Positions 32,956-42,711 of a stretch of DNA of 64,000 nt are shown piece after piece. The notes under the pieces are model-generated. The model was given only the letters and a program-made list of their open reading frames with translations. It was not told the DNA's origin and did not search any database. Position numbers and translations under genes: made by a program. Source of the DNA: Ariolimax columbianus (taxonomy: Eukaryota > Mollusca > Gastropoda > Stylommatophora > Arionidae); NCBI GenBank assembly GCA_036924085.1, contig JAVGWX010000002.1:45998666-46062665 (forward strand), written 5' to 3'. Within the stretch, counting starts at the first letter, position 1. Every line of letters starts with the position of its first letter.

Positions 32956-34210
32956 TGTGAAAGATTTAGTCTTGCCATACAAATTGTGTCTCAGACTAAA
33001 CAGTTTCCTAGTTTTGAATTACGCCGCAAGTAAAATTAAGTCTTAAAATAACGAATAGAAGTATGGACGAGAGTTTCCCTAGAACCTGACCACACACAAC
33101 GCCAATGAAAGCCGCGACAGTGCGTGGAATAATCTTGGATGCAGCAAATCTAAAGACAGGAAACACGGAGGAAACGACGCCATCTTTAAAATAGAACCGC
33201 GCAGGAAAATTTGTTCGGGGGGGGTTATAAAAACTGAAGAAAACCGGGAAAAGTTGAGTTTGCGCCGAAATTGATACCAGGCAGTTTGCACGGAGAGAGA
33301 GAGAGAGACCTGTCAGTTTTGCGCCAAGAGAGAAAATATTCAGCGTCGATAGAGGGACCAGTGAACAGACCGATTTCGACAGATTGCAGCTGACGTTGAG
33401 TTGCCATCCTAAGTTCACAACAGAACGGTAATATAGATGTTCGTCAAAGTAAATAAATTTTGACAGAGCTTGCTTAGATTCTGACAGCCACTACACTGTA
33501 GGAGTGTGCAACCCTTTTTCAAGACTCACGTCGGCTAAGAGATATAATTTCGCCAGATTATTTGTAGTGGCCTGACAGCGCCATCTTAGAATTATGTCAG
33601 AACCATCTTAGATTTATAAAGAGCCTGGTTAGATTCTGACAGTCACTACGCCGTAGGAGAGTGCAGCCCTTCTCCAAGACTCAATCCCGCTAAGAGATAG
33701 AATTTCGCAAAATTATTTGTATCAAGTGAAAGACACGTGACCCGACAGCGCCATCCTATAATTTTGTCAGAACCATCTTAGATTTTGACAGTCAGCTTAG
33801 ATTGTGATAGCCACCACGCAGATCGACAGTCGTCGAATAGAACAGAGTCAAGGACAACCACCTGGGTTAGACTACAACGAATTTACCATCTGTTTAAATA
33901 CACGAAAGATTCGTCATCACAGCAGGCCAAGTTAGGAGAGTAGATTGATGACAATAGTTATGGGTTTAGCTGTAGTTAGAGTTTAATAGCATATAAAGAC
34001 ATTAATTAGGAGTGTATAGTAAGCTGTGTGTGATAGAAGAGTGAAGAGAAGTTGTACACGTGTAGTAATAAAGAATTTGTTAATAGTGTATTTAGTTTAT
34101 TGGAGTGAGTGTTAGTTGAAGTGGTAGACTGAGGAGTGTAGTAGTGGAAAGTAAAGGAGAGGCATCAGTCCAGTGAGCCAGTAGAGCAGAACCCCATTCC
34201 GTCTGATACA
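32956..34210 (+). mobile_element. candidate solo LTR, 1255 bp
   Basis: The segment begins TGTGAAAGAT and ends GTCTGATACA, with GCTG on each side (32952-32955 and 34211-34214), consistent with TG...CA termini and a 4-bp target duplication. The flanks are both X-type text (GCTGAAACCGAATGTGCCG), as if one X copy had been split. Inside are a TATAAAA at 33228, a second TATAAAG near 33615 and AATAAAG near 34068, in promoter-to-poly(A) order. No gag or pol is readable, which fits a solo LTR. A 4-bp duplication can arise by chance, so the call is an inference. Confidence 0.5.
33471..33789. repeat. imperfect tandem duplication, about 150-160 bp unit
   Basis: TTAGATTCTGACAGCCACTA to GTCAGAACCATCTTAGATTT appears at 33471-33617 and again at 33627-33789. 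The second copy has an extra GAAAGACACGTGACC-type segment. It lies inside the LTR candidate. Confidence 0.9.
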
Positions 34211-34300
34211 GCTGAAACCGAATGTGCCGTCTGAAACCGAATGTGTCGCAGCCTTGCTACAAATTACTTCGCATCGTAACAAAACGTGCCTTTCAGAATG
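34211..34300 (+). repeat. repeat family X fragment, right of the LTR candidate
   Basis: Two GCTGAAACCGAATGTG-type units, then GTGTCGCAGCCTTGCTACAA, equivalent to the GTGTTGG...CGCAGCCAAGCTGTAA segment of X. Confidence 0.5.
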
Positions 34301-34339
34301 AACAATGAAGAAGCAATAAATTGTATTACTGTATCCACA

Positions 34340-34545
34340 GTGGTACAGTGTGTGCTTCTCGTGACAATGGTACCGGGTTCGGTTCTCAATATCGACACGC
34401 TCCAGTTCCTCCAGCTGTAAATAGGTGCCTATTTTAGTGGAGCGGAACAGCGAGGAAAGGAAGTGATTACCTGATCATATAAAAAGAGCCACATTACAAT
34501 GTAACCTCTGACCTGTTTTATGAATAAGACGTCAGGATCTACACT
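34340..34545 (+). repeat. tRNA-derived SINE (S/T type), copy 6
   Basis: AGTGGTACAGTGTGTGC and ACCGGGTTCGGTTCTC serve as degenerate A and B boxes. CCAGCTGTAAATAGGTGCCT and a GCGAGGAAAGGAAGTGATTA body follow. Confidence 0.65.
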
Positions 34546-35384
34546 TACTTCTTTTTGTCCTTTTTTTCAAACCAGCGGGACTATAGGGCCATCACTACAG
34601 TTGGCATCCTTTAGAAACCCTGCACCGAAGCCCGTTGCGTGGTTTTGCAGTGATTGTTTATGTAGACATGTTATTACACGATAAGGTTGCTAGCCCCATG
34701 TACACCTATCTTCAGTCTCCTTTTACGACACGAATCAAAGTGCTTTGACCCTATTCTTTTCTCCACAGTAAGGGACCCCGGGATCAACTCGCATAACTAA
34801 TTGAGTGCTTCCAATGGAAAACCGTAATGTTTTTTCTTTTTTAGAACTTATCAAGAAAAAGTGGCCCACAACTGTATCATTGTTCCACATAGTCTCCGTT
34901 GCGGCCAATAAAAGTCCTCCAGCGGTTACAAAATGCATGGATTCCTCCTTCCGTACCCGGAACTATATCCTTGTGAAATTTACGGATTTCTCGATACTGT
35001 GTACAAAGGAGGCCGCCATCTTGTTTGGCACCGCAAGTGAGAAAGGATGCTTAGCAGATGGGATGAACGCTGGTCCACGCTGGTACTCATGAGGCGGAAT
35101 AGACCGCAAGGTAGACCTGCAAGGCGTTTGCACTCCACAACAACATTCACGATATATCAGAGAAGGAAAATATGTTGCCCACTGGACCTCCTAAGCTGGT
35201 AATGAAGATCGTTGGATCGAAATTTGGACCCGCAACAGGATTACCGCCGTTGTTAACGGGCCATCAAGCAAGTAAGTAATGTTATTAATGTAAATGAATG
35301 TAGCCACGATATCTCATAATGTTAATAATACAAGCGTTCATTTAATAGTAATAGTAATTTCTGAGGGAAAATTAGTTTGATTTA
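34546..35384. other. unassigned stretch, perhaps old LINE 5' sequence on the minus strand
   Basis: The minus strand of 34640-34740 contains GTCGTAAAAGGAGACTGAAG and TGGGGCTAGCAACCTT, wording I associate with upstream regions of some LINEs, but I cannot confirm it. Open frames at 34735-34938 (minus) and 34805-35092 (plus) have no recognisable domain. Confidence 0.25.
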
Positions 35385-35600
35385 TAAATCCAACGCGGCA
35401 GGTTCAAATTGCGTCGCGCGCGGTTTTACAGACCAGTTATGTCGTTGGTTTTTTTCTTAGTGTGACCACTCGTCAAAGTCGACCAGTTGTAAATGGGTAC
35501 CGGACTAAATAAGAAAAAGAAATCAAGACTCGCCGCGGAAGCTACGCAGTTCGTGCGTTGTCGTCGACACACGCAGCAATGGAAGGAAAGGAACAGAGCA
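35385..35600 (+). repeat. tRNA-derived SINE (S/T type), copy 7, diverged
   Basis: GGCAGGTTCAAATTGCG resembles a B box, followed at 35480 by CGACCAGTTGTAAATGGGTA and CCGGAC, the SINE core. Confidence 0.5.
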
Positions 35601-36354
35601 CATATAGAAGTGTCCAGGTGCAAGTCCGTTGATGAGCCATTTTCAACTGTTTTCATTATTATTGAACTGACGGACAAGTTTTGCATACAACGCCCACCTC
35701 CTTACGATGAAGCATTCGTGGTTTGTCTAGAATATTGTGAATTTTATTGTATGTATGTTTGTTTTTGACTTGTTCTATACATAAGCCACCCGAATGGCAC
35801 ATTAGAGAATAACGAATATACCTAACTGACCTTGCATAATTTCTATAAAATGAAAAGCGATCCAAAAAGCGTATATGAGAAGTACCACTTGCAGCTGTGC
35901 TTTCATCTGCCATTAGAACTGCTACTGCTGTTTTCAAGTCCTCTGCCTACTGTCACTACCCATGCATTTGGTAAATCGCAAGAAAATGCTAATGTGGATA
36001 TAAAACGAGTTGTTACACAAACTACTACTGTACACCAACGTTCTTTGAATCACACTTTCTGTAAGGGATCAACCATTGTGTTCGTTCTATCAAACTCAAC
36101 AAAGACCGGAATAAGCGTGTAAGGCATTATGAATACTCCCGTCCCCTTTCCATGGCTTCTTCATATTTGCGATACAGATCGGGCTACTCACCCGGGGGGC
36201 AACTCTTCCCTTCTCTTTCTTCTTACCTCACTCTGTTTCATTTGACTCTGTCCTACAGTCACACTCTTGCATAACTTTCACACGCGCCCGCAGGGTGAGA
36301 CCCTTCCATTGCACTTTGGTTGGGCTAGCTTCTGAGGGCGCACAATCCTAGCAT
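35601..36354. other. unassigned stretch
   Basis: Short open frames on both strands with no domain I can name. The right third is pyrimidine-rich. Confidence 0.4.
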
Positions 36355-36493
36355 AGGTACATACAGACGCATACATTCATCCAAGCACTGGTTTATGCGT
36401 CCTGATATCGCCCAATGGACTACGGTCTGGGGTGGAAAATGGCGCGCCTCCGCCAGTAGAAACTAGTGAGGCAAACATCTAAGCAACAACAAC
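36355..36493 (+). repeat. SINE-like repeat Z, copy 3
   Basis: The best-preserved plus-strand copy: GGTTTATGCGTCCTGATATC, GCCCAATGG, CTACGGTCTGGGGTGG, AAAATGGCGCGCCTCCGCC, AGTAGAAACTAGTGAGGCAA, ending in AAGCAACAACAAC. Confidence 0.78.
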
Positions 36494-36784
36494 TTCATAT
36501 TTGCAGTCGCAGTGTCGCTATTACCAGTATGATATGTCATAGTTAGGCTTTATTGATCAAGAGAATTACTCTTAATGGGGACATACTAGAAATTCCCAGA
36601 GCTATTATCGTCCATATCGACTGAAAAGTTAGTCACTGGTGCGTGACGTGAGCATCTGCAGATGATTAAATGAAATAGTAGCAGGGAACTAAAGGTGTAG
36701 TGATGGACAAATATGGCAATACCTGAAACAGACGTTTGTGTCAGTATTACATCGCACGCATTGATATCATTACAGATACAGGTA

Positions 36785-36955
36785 GTTCCACAGCAGACTG
36801 CTGTCGGGGATGGGGTCTTCATTGTACTAGACATCAGCTTCTTATGAGGTGAGGTGGCAAATTACTTTCGTTGCTGCCTTTTCTTCCATAACAATAAGCC
36901 AGGTATCAATTTACAGCTGAGTTGACTGAATAATCGCAAAAACAGAGACTGAACT
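36785..36955 (-). repeat. tRNA-derived SINE (S/T type), copy 8
   Basis: GACTGCTGTCGGGGATGGGG, TATGAGGTGAGGTGGCAAAT, CGTTGCTGCCTTTTCTTCC, GTATCAATTTACAGCTGAGT repeat the body of copies 1 and 5. The B-box end lies toward ACTGAACTCAGTACCC at the right. Confidence 0.6.
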
Positions 36956-36959
36956 CAGT

Positions 36960-37305
36960 ACCCTCCAGATACATGGCCAAATGGGAAACAGAGCATAATG
37001 GCTACACAAAAAATGCCTATTACCAGTTGAACAGAAGAGAGCAGGTCGTGGTCTTCTGACTCCGCACAGGCCATAACAGACTGAGGTACCATCTATTCAA
37101 TAAACTGAAAATAGGTGGCACTGACGAATGCACCTGTGGTACAGGGAAAATGACCGCTGAACATCTGCTGCAAAATTGCCCGACATACGAGAACCAGAGA
37201 AAGCACATGTGGCCAGCACTAGACAAGCTCTATGGCAGTGTCGATAGCCTCAGGATGACAGCTGCTTTCTTCGAACAAATTCAAGTTGACGAAGAAGAAG
37301 AACCC
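36960..37305 (+). pseudogene. LINE V 3' fragment, copy 2
   Basis: Starts at RYMAKWETEHNGYTKN and continues LNRREQVVV, RYHLFNKLKIGGTDECTCG and TAEHLLQNCPTYENQRKHMW, then DSLRMTAAFF and a GACGAAGAAGAAGAA tail. It is the same sequence as the 3' half of 11411-11950, cut shorter at the 5' end. Frame slips occur near 37058 and 37090. Confidence 0.85.
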
Positions 37306-37552
37306 AGCACCTTGACTGATATAAGTAATCGCTCTACCAGTCTGCCGCTAGGATACTAGAACACAGACGTGAGCCTAAACATCTTGCTAGGATTCTCATC
37401 AATGTTCTAGACTCTCCTACTCCTAATCAAATCGTCGGGAGGATTAGACAGCCAACAAAGAGATCAGATTGGAGACCCGGTGACTCCGCATGTATACCTC
37501 CTCAGCTGTCAACGGCTTACAAGGTACACTGCAAAATTACAAGAGAAGTTGG

Positions 37553-37696
37553 AACGTACCAGAGCTTATAACATTGTCTGGATGTTCGAACATAACAGAG
37601 CTTATAACATTGTTTGGATGTTCGAACGTACCAGAGCTTATAACATTGTTTGGATGTTCGAACATAACAGAGCTTATAACATTGTCTGGATGCTAA
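37553..37696. repeat. 36-bp minisatellite
   Basis: Four units of AGCTTATAACATTGTNTGGA plus TGTTCGAACNTANCAG. Units 1 and 3 carry the CGTACC form and units 2 and 4 the CATAAC form, so the array is also a 72-bp dimer repeated twice. Confidence 0.95.
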
Positions 37697-37699
37697 TAT

Positions 37700-37960
37700 T
37701 GTTGTTCAAAGCTACTCGTGGTGAACTAGCTAGAGATGCTTCTTTGTTAGCGGGTTGCAGTGTCTCTTCTTACATCCTTGCGCACTTCTTCAGATGGACA
37801 GAGGTATAACTGGCTGTAGTACAATGCGAGACTCATCAGTAATCTCACCACTATGGCGATTACAGTGTCGATCCCCAGCTCGTTGGCCAAATTGTTGTTT
37901 CTAGGAGCATGATCGGGGATATAAGGTGGGATCTTGATCTGTAAGTTTCACCTGCCTCTA
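37700..37960. repeat. dispersed repeat R, copy 2 (tentative)
   Basis: GCTACTCGTGGTGAACTAGC, GCGGGTTGCAGTGTC, TACAATGCGAGACTC, GTGTCGATCCCC and GTGGGATCTTGATC lie in the same order as comparable blocks at 17000-17445. Confidence 0.35.
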
Positions 37961-38254
37961 ATTACTCTCCGTTACGACATCGTTAGGCTAGGACTACGCC
38001 TATATTCCGCAGTTGATATATTTGAACGCGAGATTGGATAGGCAAAAAATATATATTTTTTTTTTAGCTATCTTATTTGCCAAATTCCCAAACTCGTGTC
38101 TTTCTTGCAGCAAAGCGCTTCCGTATCCTGAGGCCTATGCCTTGAATCCAGAATGCCTACCACCTAATTTATGTTCTGTTGTCTTGTATGAATGTTTTCC
38201 AAATTTTCAAATAAACGTATCTATTTAATCAATGCCGCTGTTGTTGTTTCTGTT

Positions 38255-38592
38255 TAATGCTAACAATGGGTAAGTTTACTCTTTTGTGAGCCCTGAAATG
38301 GACGTTAAGTGGCAGGTTGTAGTAGCTTTCCTCACATCCAGAGAATACTGATAAAGGTGGACCGCGGTTCTCCAGACGGTTGTGTTATGCTTGTCTTCAT
38401 CTGCGTGGCGCTCACTACTACAGGGATGACATCTCGCCAGCCATGCTGCCTTGAAAACAGCTTGTTTCCAGGGAACGTTACATGGAGGAGAGATTGTGGT
38501 CTTGGTCAGTGCATTGTGCCTGACCATGATGCGAAGTCCTGGCCAGTATGTTGTGCCTGGCTGGACTAGCGTCTCAGTTCCCCTAATCATTG
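38255..38592. repeat. dispersed repeat Q, copy 2 (uninterrupted)
   Basis: Continuous version of the repeat split at 15892-16434: TTTACTCTTTTGTG, GACGTTAAGTGGCAGGTTGT, CTCACATCCAGAGAATACTG, GTGGTCTTGGTCAGTGCATT, GCGTCTCAGTTCCCCTAA. Open frames on both strands overlap it without any recognisable domain. Confidence 0.75.
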
Positions 38593-39328
38593 CCGTTAAT
38601 TGGTTTATACATTAACTATATCGTTATGTCTCTATACTTATCATTTTCTTAATTCAAAGCAACAACTGTTCATGGCGAATGTGAAATCTCATGCAGAATT
38701 GTGTTGTTTTTTTATTTTGTTTTTTACATCGAGGGATAGTGCACTATGAATTCATATCGGAGGGGCAAAGAGCTAACTTCTGGTACTATCTGAAAGTGCT
38801 AATATGTCTACCGGAAAACATCCAGAGAGAACTGAATTCTATAGAAAGAACTCCTGTTCCTCAACCATCACAATGTGCCAGTCAACACATCACTTGACGT
38901 TCGAGAATGGTTGCCCAAAACGAAGACAAGAAAGCTTTCTCGCCACTATACTGTCTTGAATTGCTCCAGCAAATGTTTTTGTCTGTTTACCAAACTCAAA
39001 CCATCCTGAAGGACGACGATTTCTGAATATTGAACAAATTAAGGACAATTCGCAGACAGAAGTAAAAATGGAGTTGCTAGTATTGTATTAATAATGAACA
39101 ATGGTATTTCGAAAAAGACAAGGCTAATTATGTTTCATGTAAGCTGGAAAAAGTTATTTTTAAAAAGTATATAACGCTATTAACAGATCTAGTATGTTTC
39201 CTAAGTGCTTGACATAAAAGTGTCTTTACGATTGTTGTCGTCAATGTGTTTGTTAATTACTAATATCCTCTTCATAATTCCAATACATTTAGTCTGCACC
39301 ATTTATTCTTAAATAATCGTCTAGTTAG
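38593..39328. other. unassigned stretch
   Basis: No gene or recurring repeat recognised. Confidence 0.4.
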
Positions 39329-39776
39329 ATCAGAGAAGTTTCGTTAGCCCGTGATCGTGCTAGACTTGTCCTATCTGACGGATCAGAAGTTCAGTTTGCC
39401 CTTGATTGTGTTGGATTTGTCCTATCTGACAGATCAGAGACGTTTGGTTACCCGTGTCTCATCCTATCTGACAGATCAGAGACGTTTGGTTACCCGTGTC
39501 TCATCCTATCTGGCATATTAAAGACGTTTGGTTAGCCGTGTCTCATCCTATCTGACATATAAGAGAAGTTTGGTTAGCCCGTGATCGTGCTGGTCTCATC
39601 ATATCTGACAGATCAGAGAAGTTTAGTTAGCCCGTGATTGTGCTGGTTTTGTCTTATTTGACAGATCAGAGAAGTTTAGTTAGCCAGTGATTGTGCTAGT
39701 CTTGTCCTATTTGACATATCAGAGAAGTTTAGTTAGTTCGTGGTTGTGCTGGTCTTGTCCTGTTTGATAGATATTC
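39329..39776. repeat. 42/53-bp minisatellite
   Basis: Units begin GATCAGAGAAGTTTNGTTAG. The long form (53 bp) contains CCCGTGATTGTGCTGGTCTT and GTCCTATNTGACA. The short form (about 42 bp) replaces the centre with CCCGTGTCTCATCCTATCTG. About eight units, the short forms grouped in the middle. Confidence 0.92.
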
Positions 39777-39845
39777 TCTGGTACCAGGTTCGTGTGGTAA
39801 TTCTTATATCCCTGGTCGTACTGAAAAATGTAGGTCTGAGCATTC

Positions 39846-40205
39846 CTACAGTGTCTCGAAGAGAGAAGAATTCGTGGTGACAATACAGGTTTATAAGATG
39901 ATCAGATGAATCGATAAATTAGACTATAACAAGTTTTTTTTAAAATACAGCCACCTACAATAACACGAGGGCATAGCTACAAGCTGACTAAAGAGAGGTC
40001 CAGGTTAGATATTATGAAATATTTTTTTAGTCAGAGAGTGGTATCTGCTTGGAATGCATTGCCAGGGGAGGTAGTGGAGGCAGAGACAGTTAATGCATTT
40101 AAGAATAAACTGGATGCGCATAGCTTTTAGAGCAAGGTGATGTAAATGTAAATGGTTGTATACAGACTCTGCAGGGTCTTCTAAACCAGTATAAAAACGT
40201 TAAGT
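39846..40205 (+). pseudogene. CR1-like LINE, copy B (3' end)
   Basis: From CAGTGTCTCGAAGAGAG, equivalent to the CLEERRIRGD block, through HSYKLTKERSRLDIMKYFFS and QRVVSAWNALPGEVVEAETV to the standard CR1 3' end with CTTCTAAACCAGTATAAAAA and CGTTAAGTTA. It is strongly 5' truncated and frame-broken. Confidence 0.85.
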
Positions 40206-40444
40206 TATTGTAGTAAAATGCTGCTCTTCACAACAGGCTGAACAATACTGAGATCACATTGACAATCCCCACCTTGTTCTTCAGGCTACAGCAACACAAC
40301 TTGTCTCTTAAAGCACCGTAAGGAATTGAGGTCAACATGTTTTGCCTGGCACTGACGCCAGCGACTCATCACTTGGTTAGCCCTTAGAAAGACATTTACA
40401 TGTTACCATCATACTAGGTCGTGCAACAATCACCATTCCATTTC

Positions 40445-40560
40445 ATTCGCGATCAAGTATAAGACAGCAAATTATGTTGGCTGAAAACAGTCAATCCTGT
40501 TGACTGAAGAAAGCTCATCTTGTTGACTGAAGACAGTAAATCCTGTTGACTGAAGAAATG
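40445..40560. repeat. short tandem, TGTTGACTGAAGA
   Basis: Four units of roughly 27-31 bp, each with TGTTGNCTGAANA followed by a variable CAGTCAATCC-like end. Confidence 0.8.
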
Positions 40561-40619
40561 TATCAAACCAAAAGGGAAGCACCAGAGAAGAGCTGGTAAC
40601 TCGAAGAGATGCAAATAAC

Positions 40620-41140
40620 GTACTTTTTCATGCTATAAATAGTGGATTCCTCAGTAAAACCGAAATAGGTTGGAAACAAATATGGCTGTATACCGCTTCG
40701 TTTATGTACTAATTTTGATTTACAGATGTGAATCATAGACAAAAACCACAACCCAGAAAAGCCAGTTTCAAGCCTCTGAAATGATTTTTCCGATTTCCAA
40801 GAAGTATGTGTGTGTGTGTGGGGGGGGGGGGGGTGTCCAAGAAACAAGAGACACTGTCTGCAATCATGTCTTGAAACCCAGCCCTTGGAGACTTGAGTGG
40901 GGTAATCTCAATTTCATTGGATTAGCCATGTTTGCAGAATGAAAGAAGATCAGCTGCCACGACAGTCACGGACAGTTAAGAGGTCAAGGATTCAGATCAT
41001 TAGAATAACCCAAAGTCGACAAGGATGATAAAATAAGACAAGTCTTTTAGAAACCAAGGACTAGACTGGAACTAGGCCATCTGGAATACATCGGATAGAG
41101 TAGTATGGGGATATTTCTGTCTAGTCTCTTCATGCCAAGG
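40620..41140 (+). pseudogene. LINE thumb and C-terminus remnant
   Basis: With frame changes the plus strand reads ILIYRCESXTKTTTQKSQF (family form LLYGCETW), a TG/G-run interruption (40808-40833), then WISHVCRMKEDQLPRQSRTV (family form RWIGHVCRM...RLPRQ) and a LDWN.AIWNTSDRVVW-like end. Order and spacing fit the thumb and C-terminus of a Y-like LINE. It is badly decayed. Confidence 0.55.
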
Positions 41141-41744
41141 CAGACTATGAGCGGCTAAGTAAGTGCATTACTTTCGGAGATGGTACACGCTCTTTGACTA
41201 CATTACATTGTTCTTCGGTTATATCACGGCCGCCAGCATACTGCCGCAGGGACAAGTACTTTATTAGCATTTGAGTCATTATGCTAAAAAAATGTAAGAT
41301 CAGTAAACAGGTCTATGAAATTATAGTTCAGTATTGCTGGTTCTCAGTGCTACAGCCATTGATAGTGAATGTGTGATTAACGCTTTTTGGCGCCAAACGT
41401 TCTCAACTAATGATTTCAACACATCGACAAACTACTAAGTACAACAGCAGCTCAGTTTAAATAGATACATTATCCAACAACAAACAATCATTTCAATAAC
41501 TTTACATTTCCATGTCAATAATGTATTTTTTCTCAATTATTTTGATCATACTTATTTTGTTGTTGCAATATATGTATAAATGGTAGAATTGGTCAAAGGA
41601 CAGGCGTTGCTATTGAGAAGTTTAAGACTTGCACCTTTTTCCAGTCTTCTATATGAATAATTTTTTTTTAAATGCACATTCAAAGAATCTGTTTTCTGCC
41701 TTGTACTTGCGTTATAAACATCACAGTGGCAGAACAATTGATGC
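41141..41744. other. unassigned stretch
   Basis: No gene recognised; AT-rich toward 41460-41580. Confidence 0.4.
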
Positions 41745-41895
41745 GTTACTATCCTACAAAAATTGGATAGGATTCGGATCCCTGTCGCAGAACGCTGGCT
41801 CTAAATAGATGTCTGCCTGACAGGGAAGGCAAGGTAATGAAGAAAGAAACAGATCACCCACCCCATACCAAGTCACTAGACTATATCTGTGACCT
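41745..41895 (+). repeat. tRNA-derived SINE (S/T type), copy 9, diverged
   Basis: AGGATTCGGATCCCTG as B box, then GCTCTAAATAGATGTCTGCC and TGACAGGGAAGGCAAGGTAA, the SINE body order. Confidence 0.5.
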
Positions 41896-42711
41896 CATAC
41901 AATGAAGTCTCTAACGCGGGTGTCTTCAACCTTTATTGCTCCATGCACTTATCTCACCATGCGTTAGAATATCATGTCTCTCAGACGGTGCATTCCTAAT
42001 AATGTACACATACGTATTGGAGGTCTATTATTTTCTATAATAGTACGTATACATTTACTTACTTTAATATTTTTTAGTGTTTTATCATTTTAATAACAAT
42101 AGAAATATATTGAAGGATTTTTTAAAATTTGAATAAGGTTTGTTGTTTTATTTTGTTGGTTTTAAAAATATATATTAATAACTAATTCCTAAACATACTC
42201 AAATGAAACAAAGTTCCCCCTTGAAACCTGATAATGTCCCCCTTGGGGTAGGTGGAGGGTGGGGGTGTGCTGTTCCCCATATGTTGGGACCTCTGCGGTT
42301 CCGTTTCCGTCTCAACAGCAGATTCTGTTATAGCTCTACCTTGACCTTTTCAATGACAAGGCGATTTGAAACCATTATTGCACAGGGATGTTTAGCACTA
42401 TTGTTACTGTGTAGATTTCCGTATGTTTTATTATGGGATCATTACAGAGCATTGTCTTAGCAGTGTACCCTGAAGAAGTCACACGGAGGGAAATATAGTC
42501 CAAGATTAGGGTAGGGTAGGACGACGGGAGGAGGCGCCTTGCCTCCAGGTCGGCAGTACAGAGTTGGGCAGCTGTCATCCCCCCAGTTATACGGGCGTGG
42601 CTTATCGCAGCATGCTGACCTGTGGACCAAATGTATTTACCGTTAACGTTGACATCAACGTAAGAAAACAAGTAGAATTCGTTCTGTAATGTTTTTTTCT
42701 TCATAAGTACA
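41896..42711. other. unassigned stretch; AT-rich core flanked by hAT-like ends
   Basis: GGTGTCTTCAACCTTTATTG at 41919 and, read inverted, GCAGAGGTCCCAACATATGG near 42290 resemble hAT terminal wording around an AT-rich core, so a non-autonomous hAT relative is possible. I could not find a matching 8-bp duplication. Confidence 0.25.

Noticed and set aside
33008..33418. 136-codon minus-strand frame
   Set aside because: It lies inside the LTR candidate on the opposite strand, has no recognisable motif, and includes a GA-run translated as SLSLS.
35426..36122. Several 80-96-codon frames on both strands
   Set aside because: Length is within chance expectation, they overlap each other on opposite strands, and no motif is visible.
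41917..42297. Non-autonomous hAT element (MITE)
   Set aside because: Both ends resemble hAT termini, but their pairing is weak and the flanks show no 8-bp duplication.
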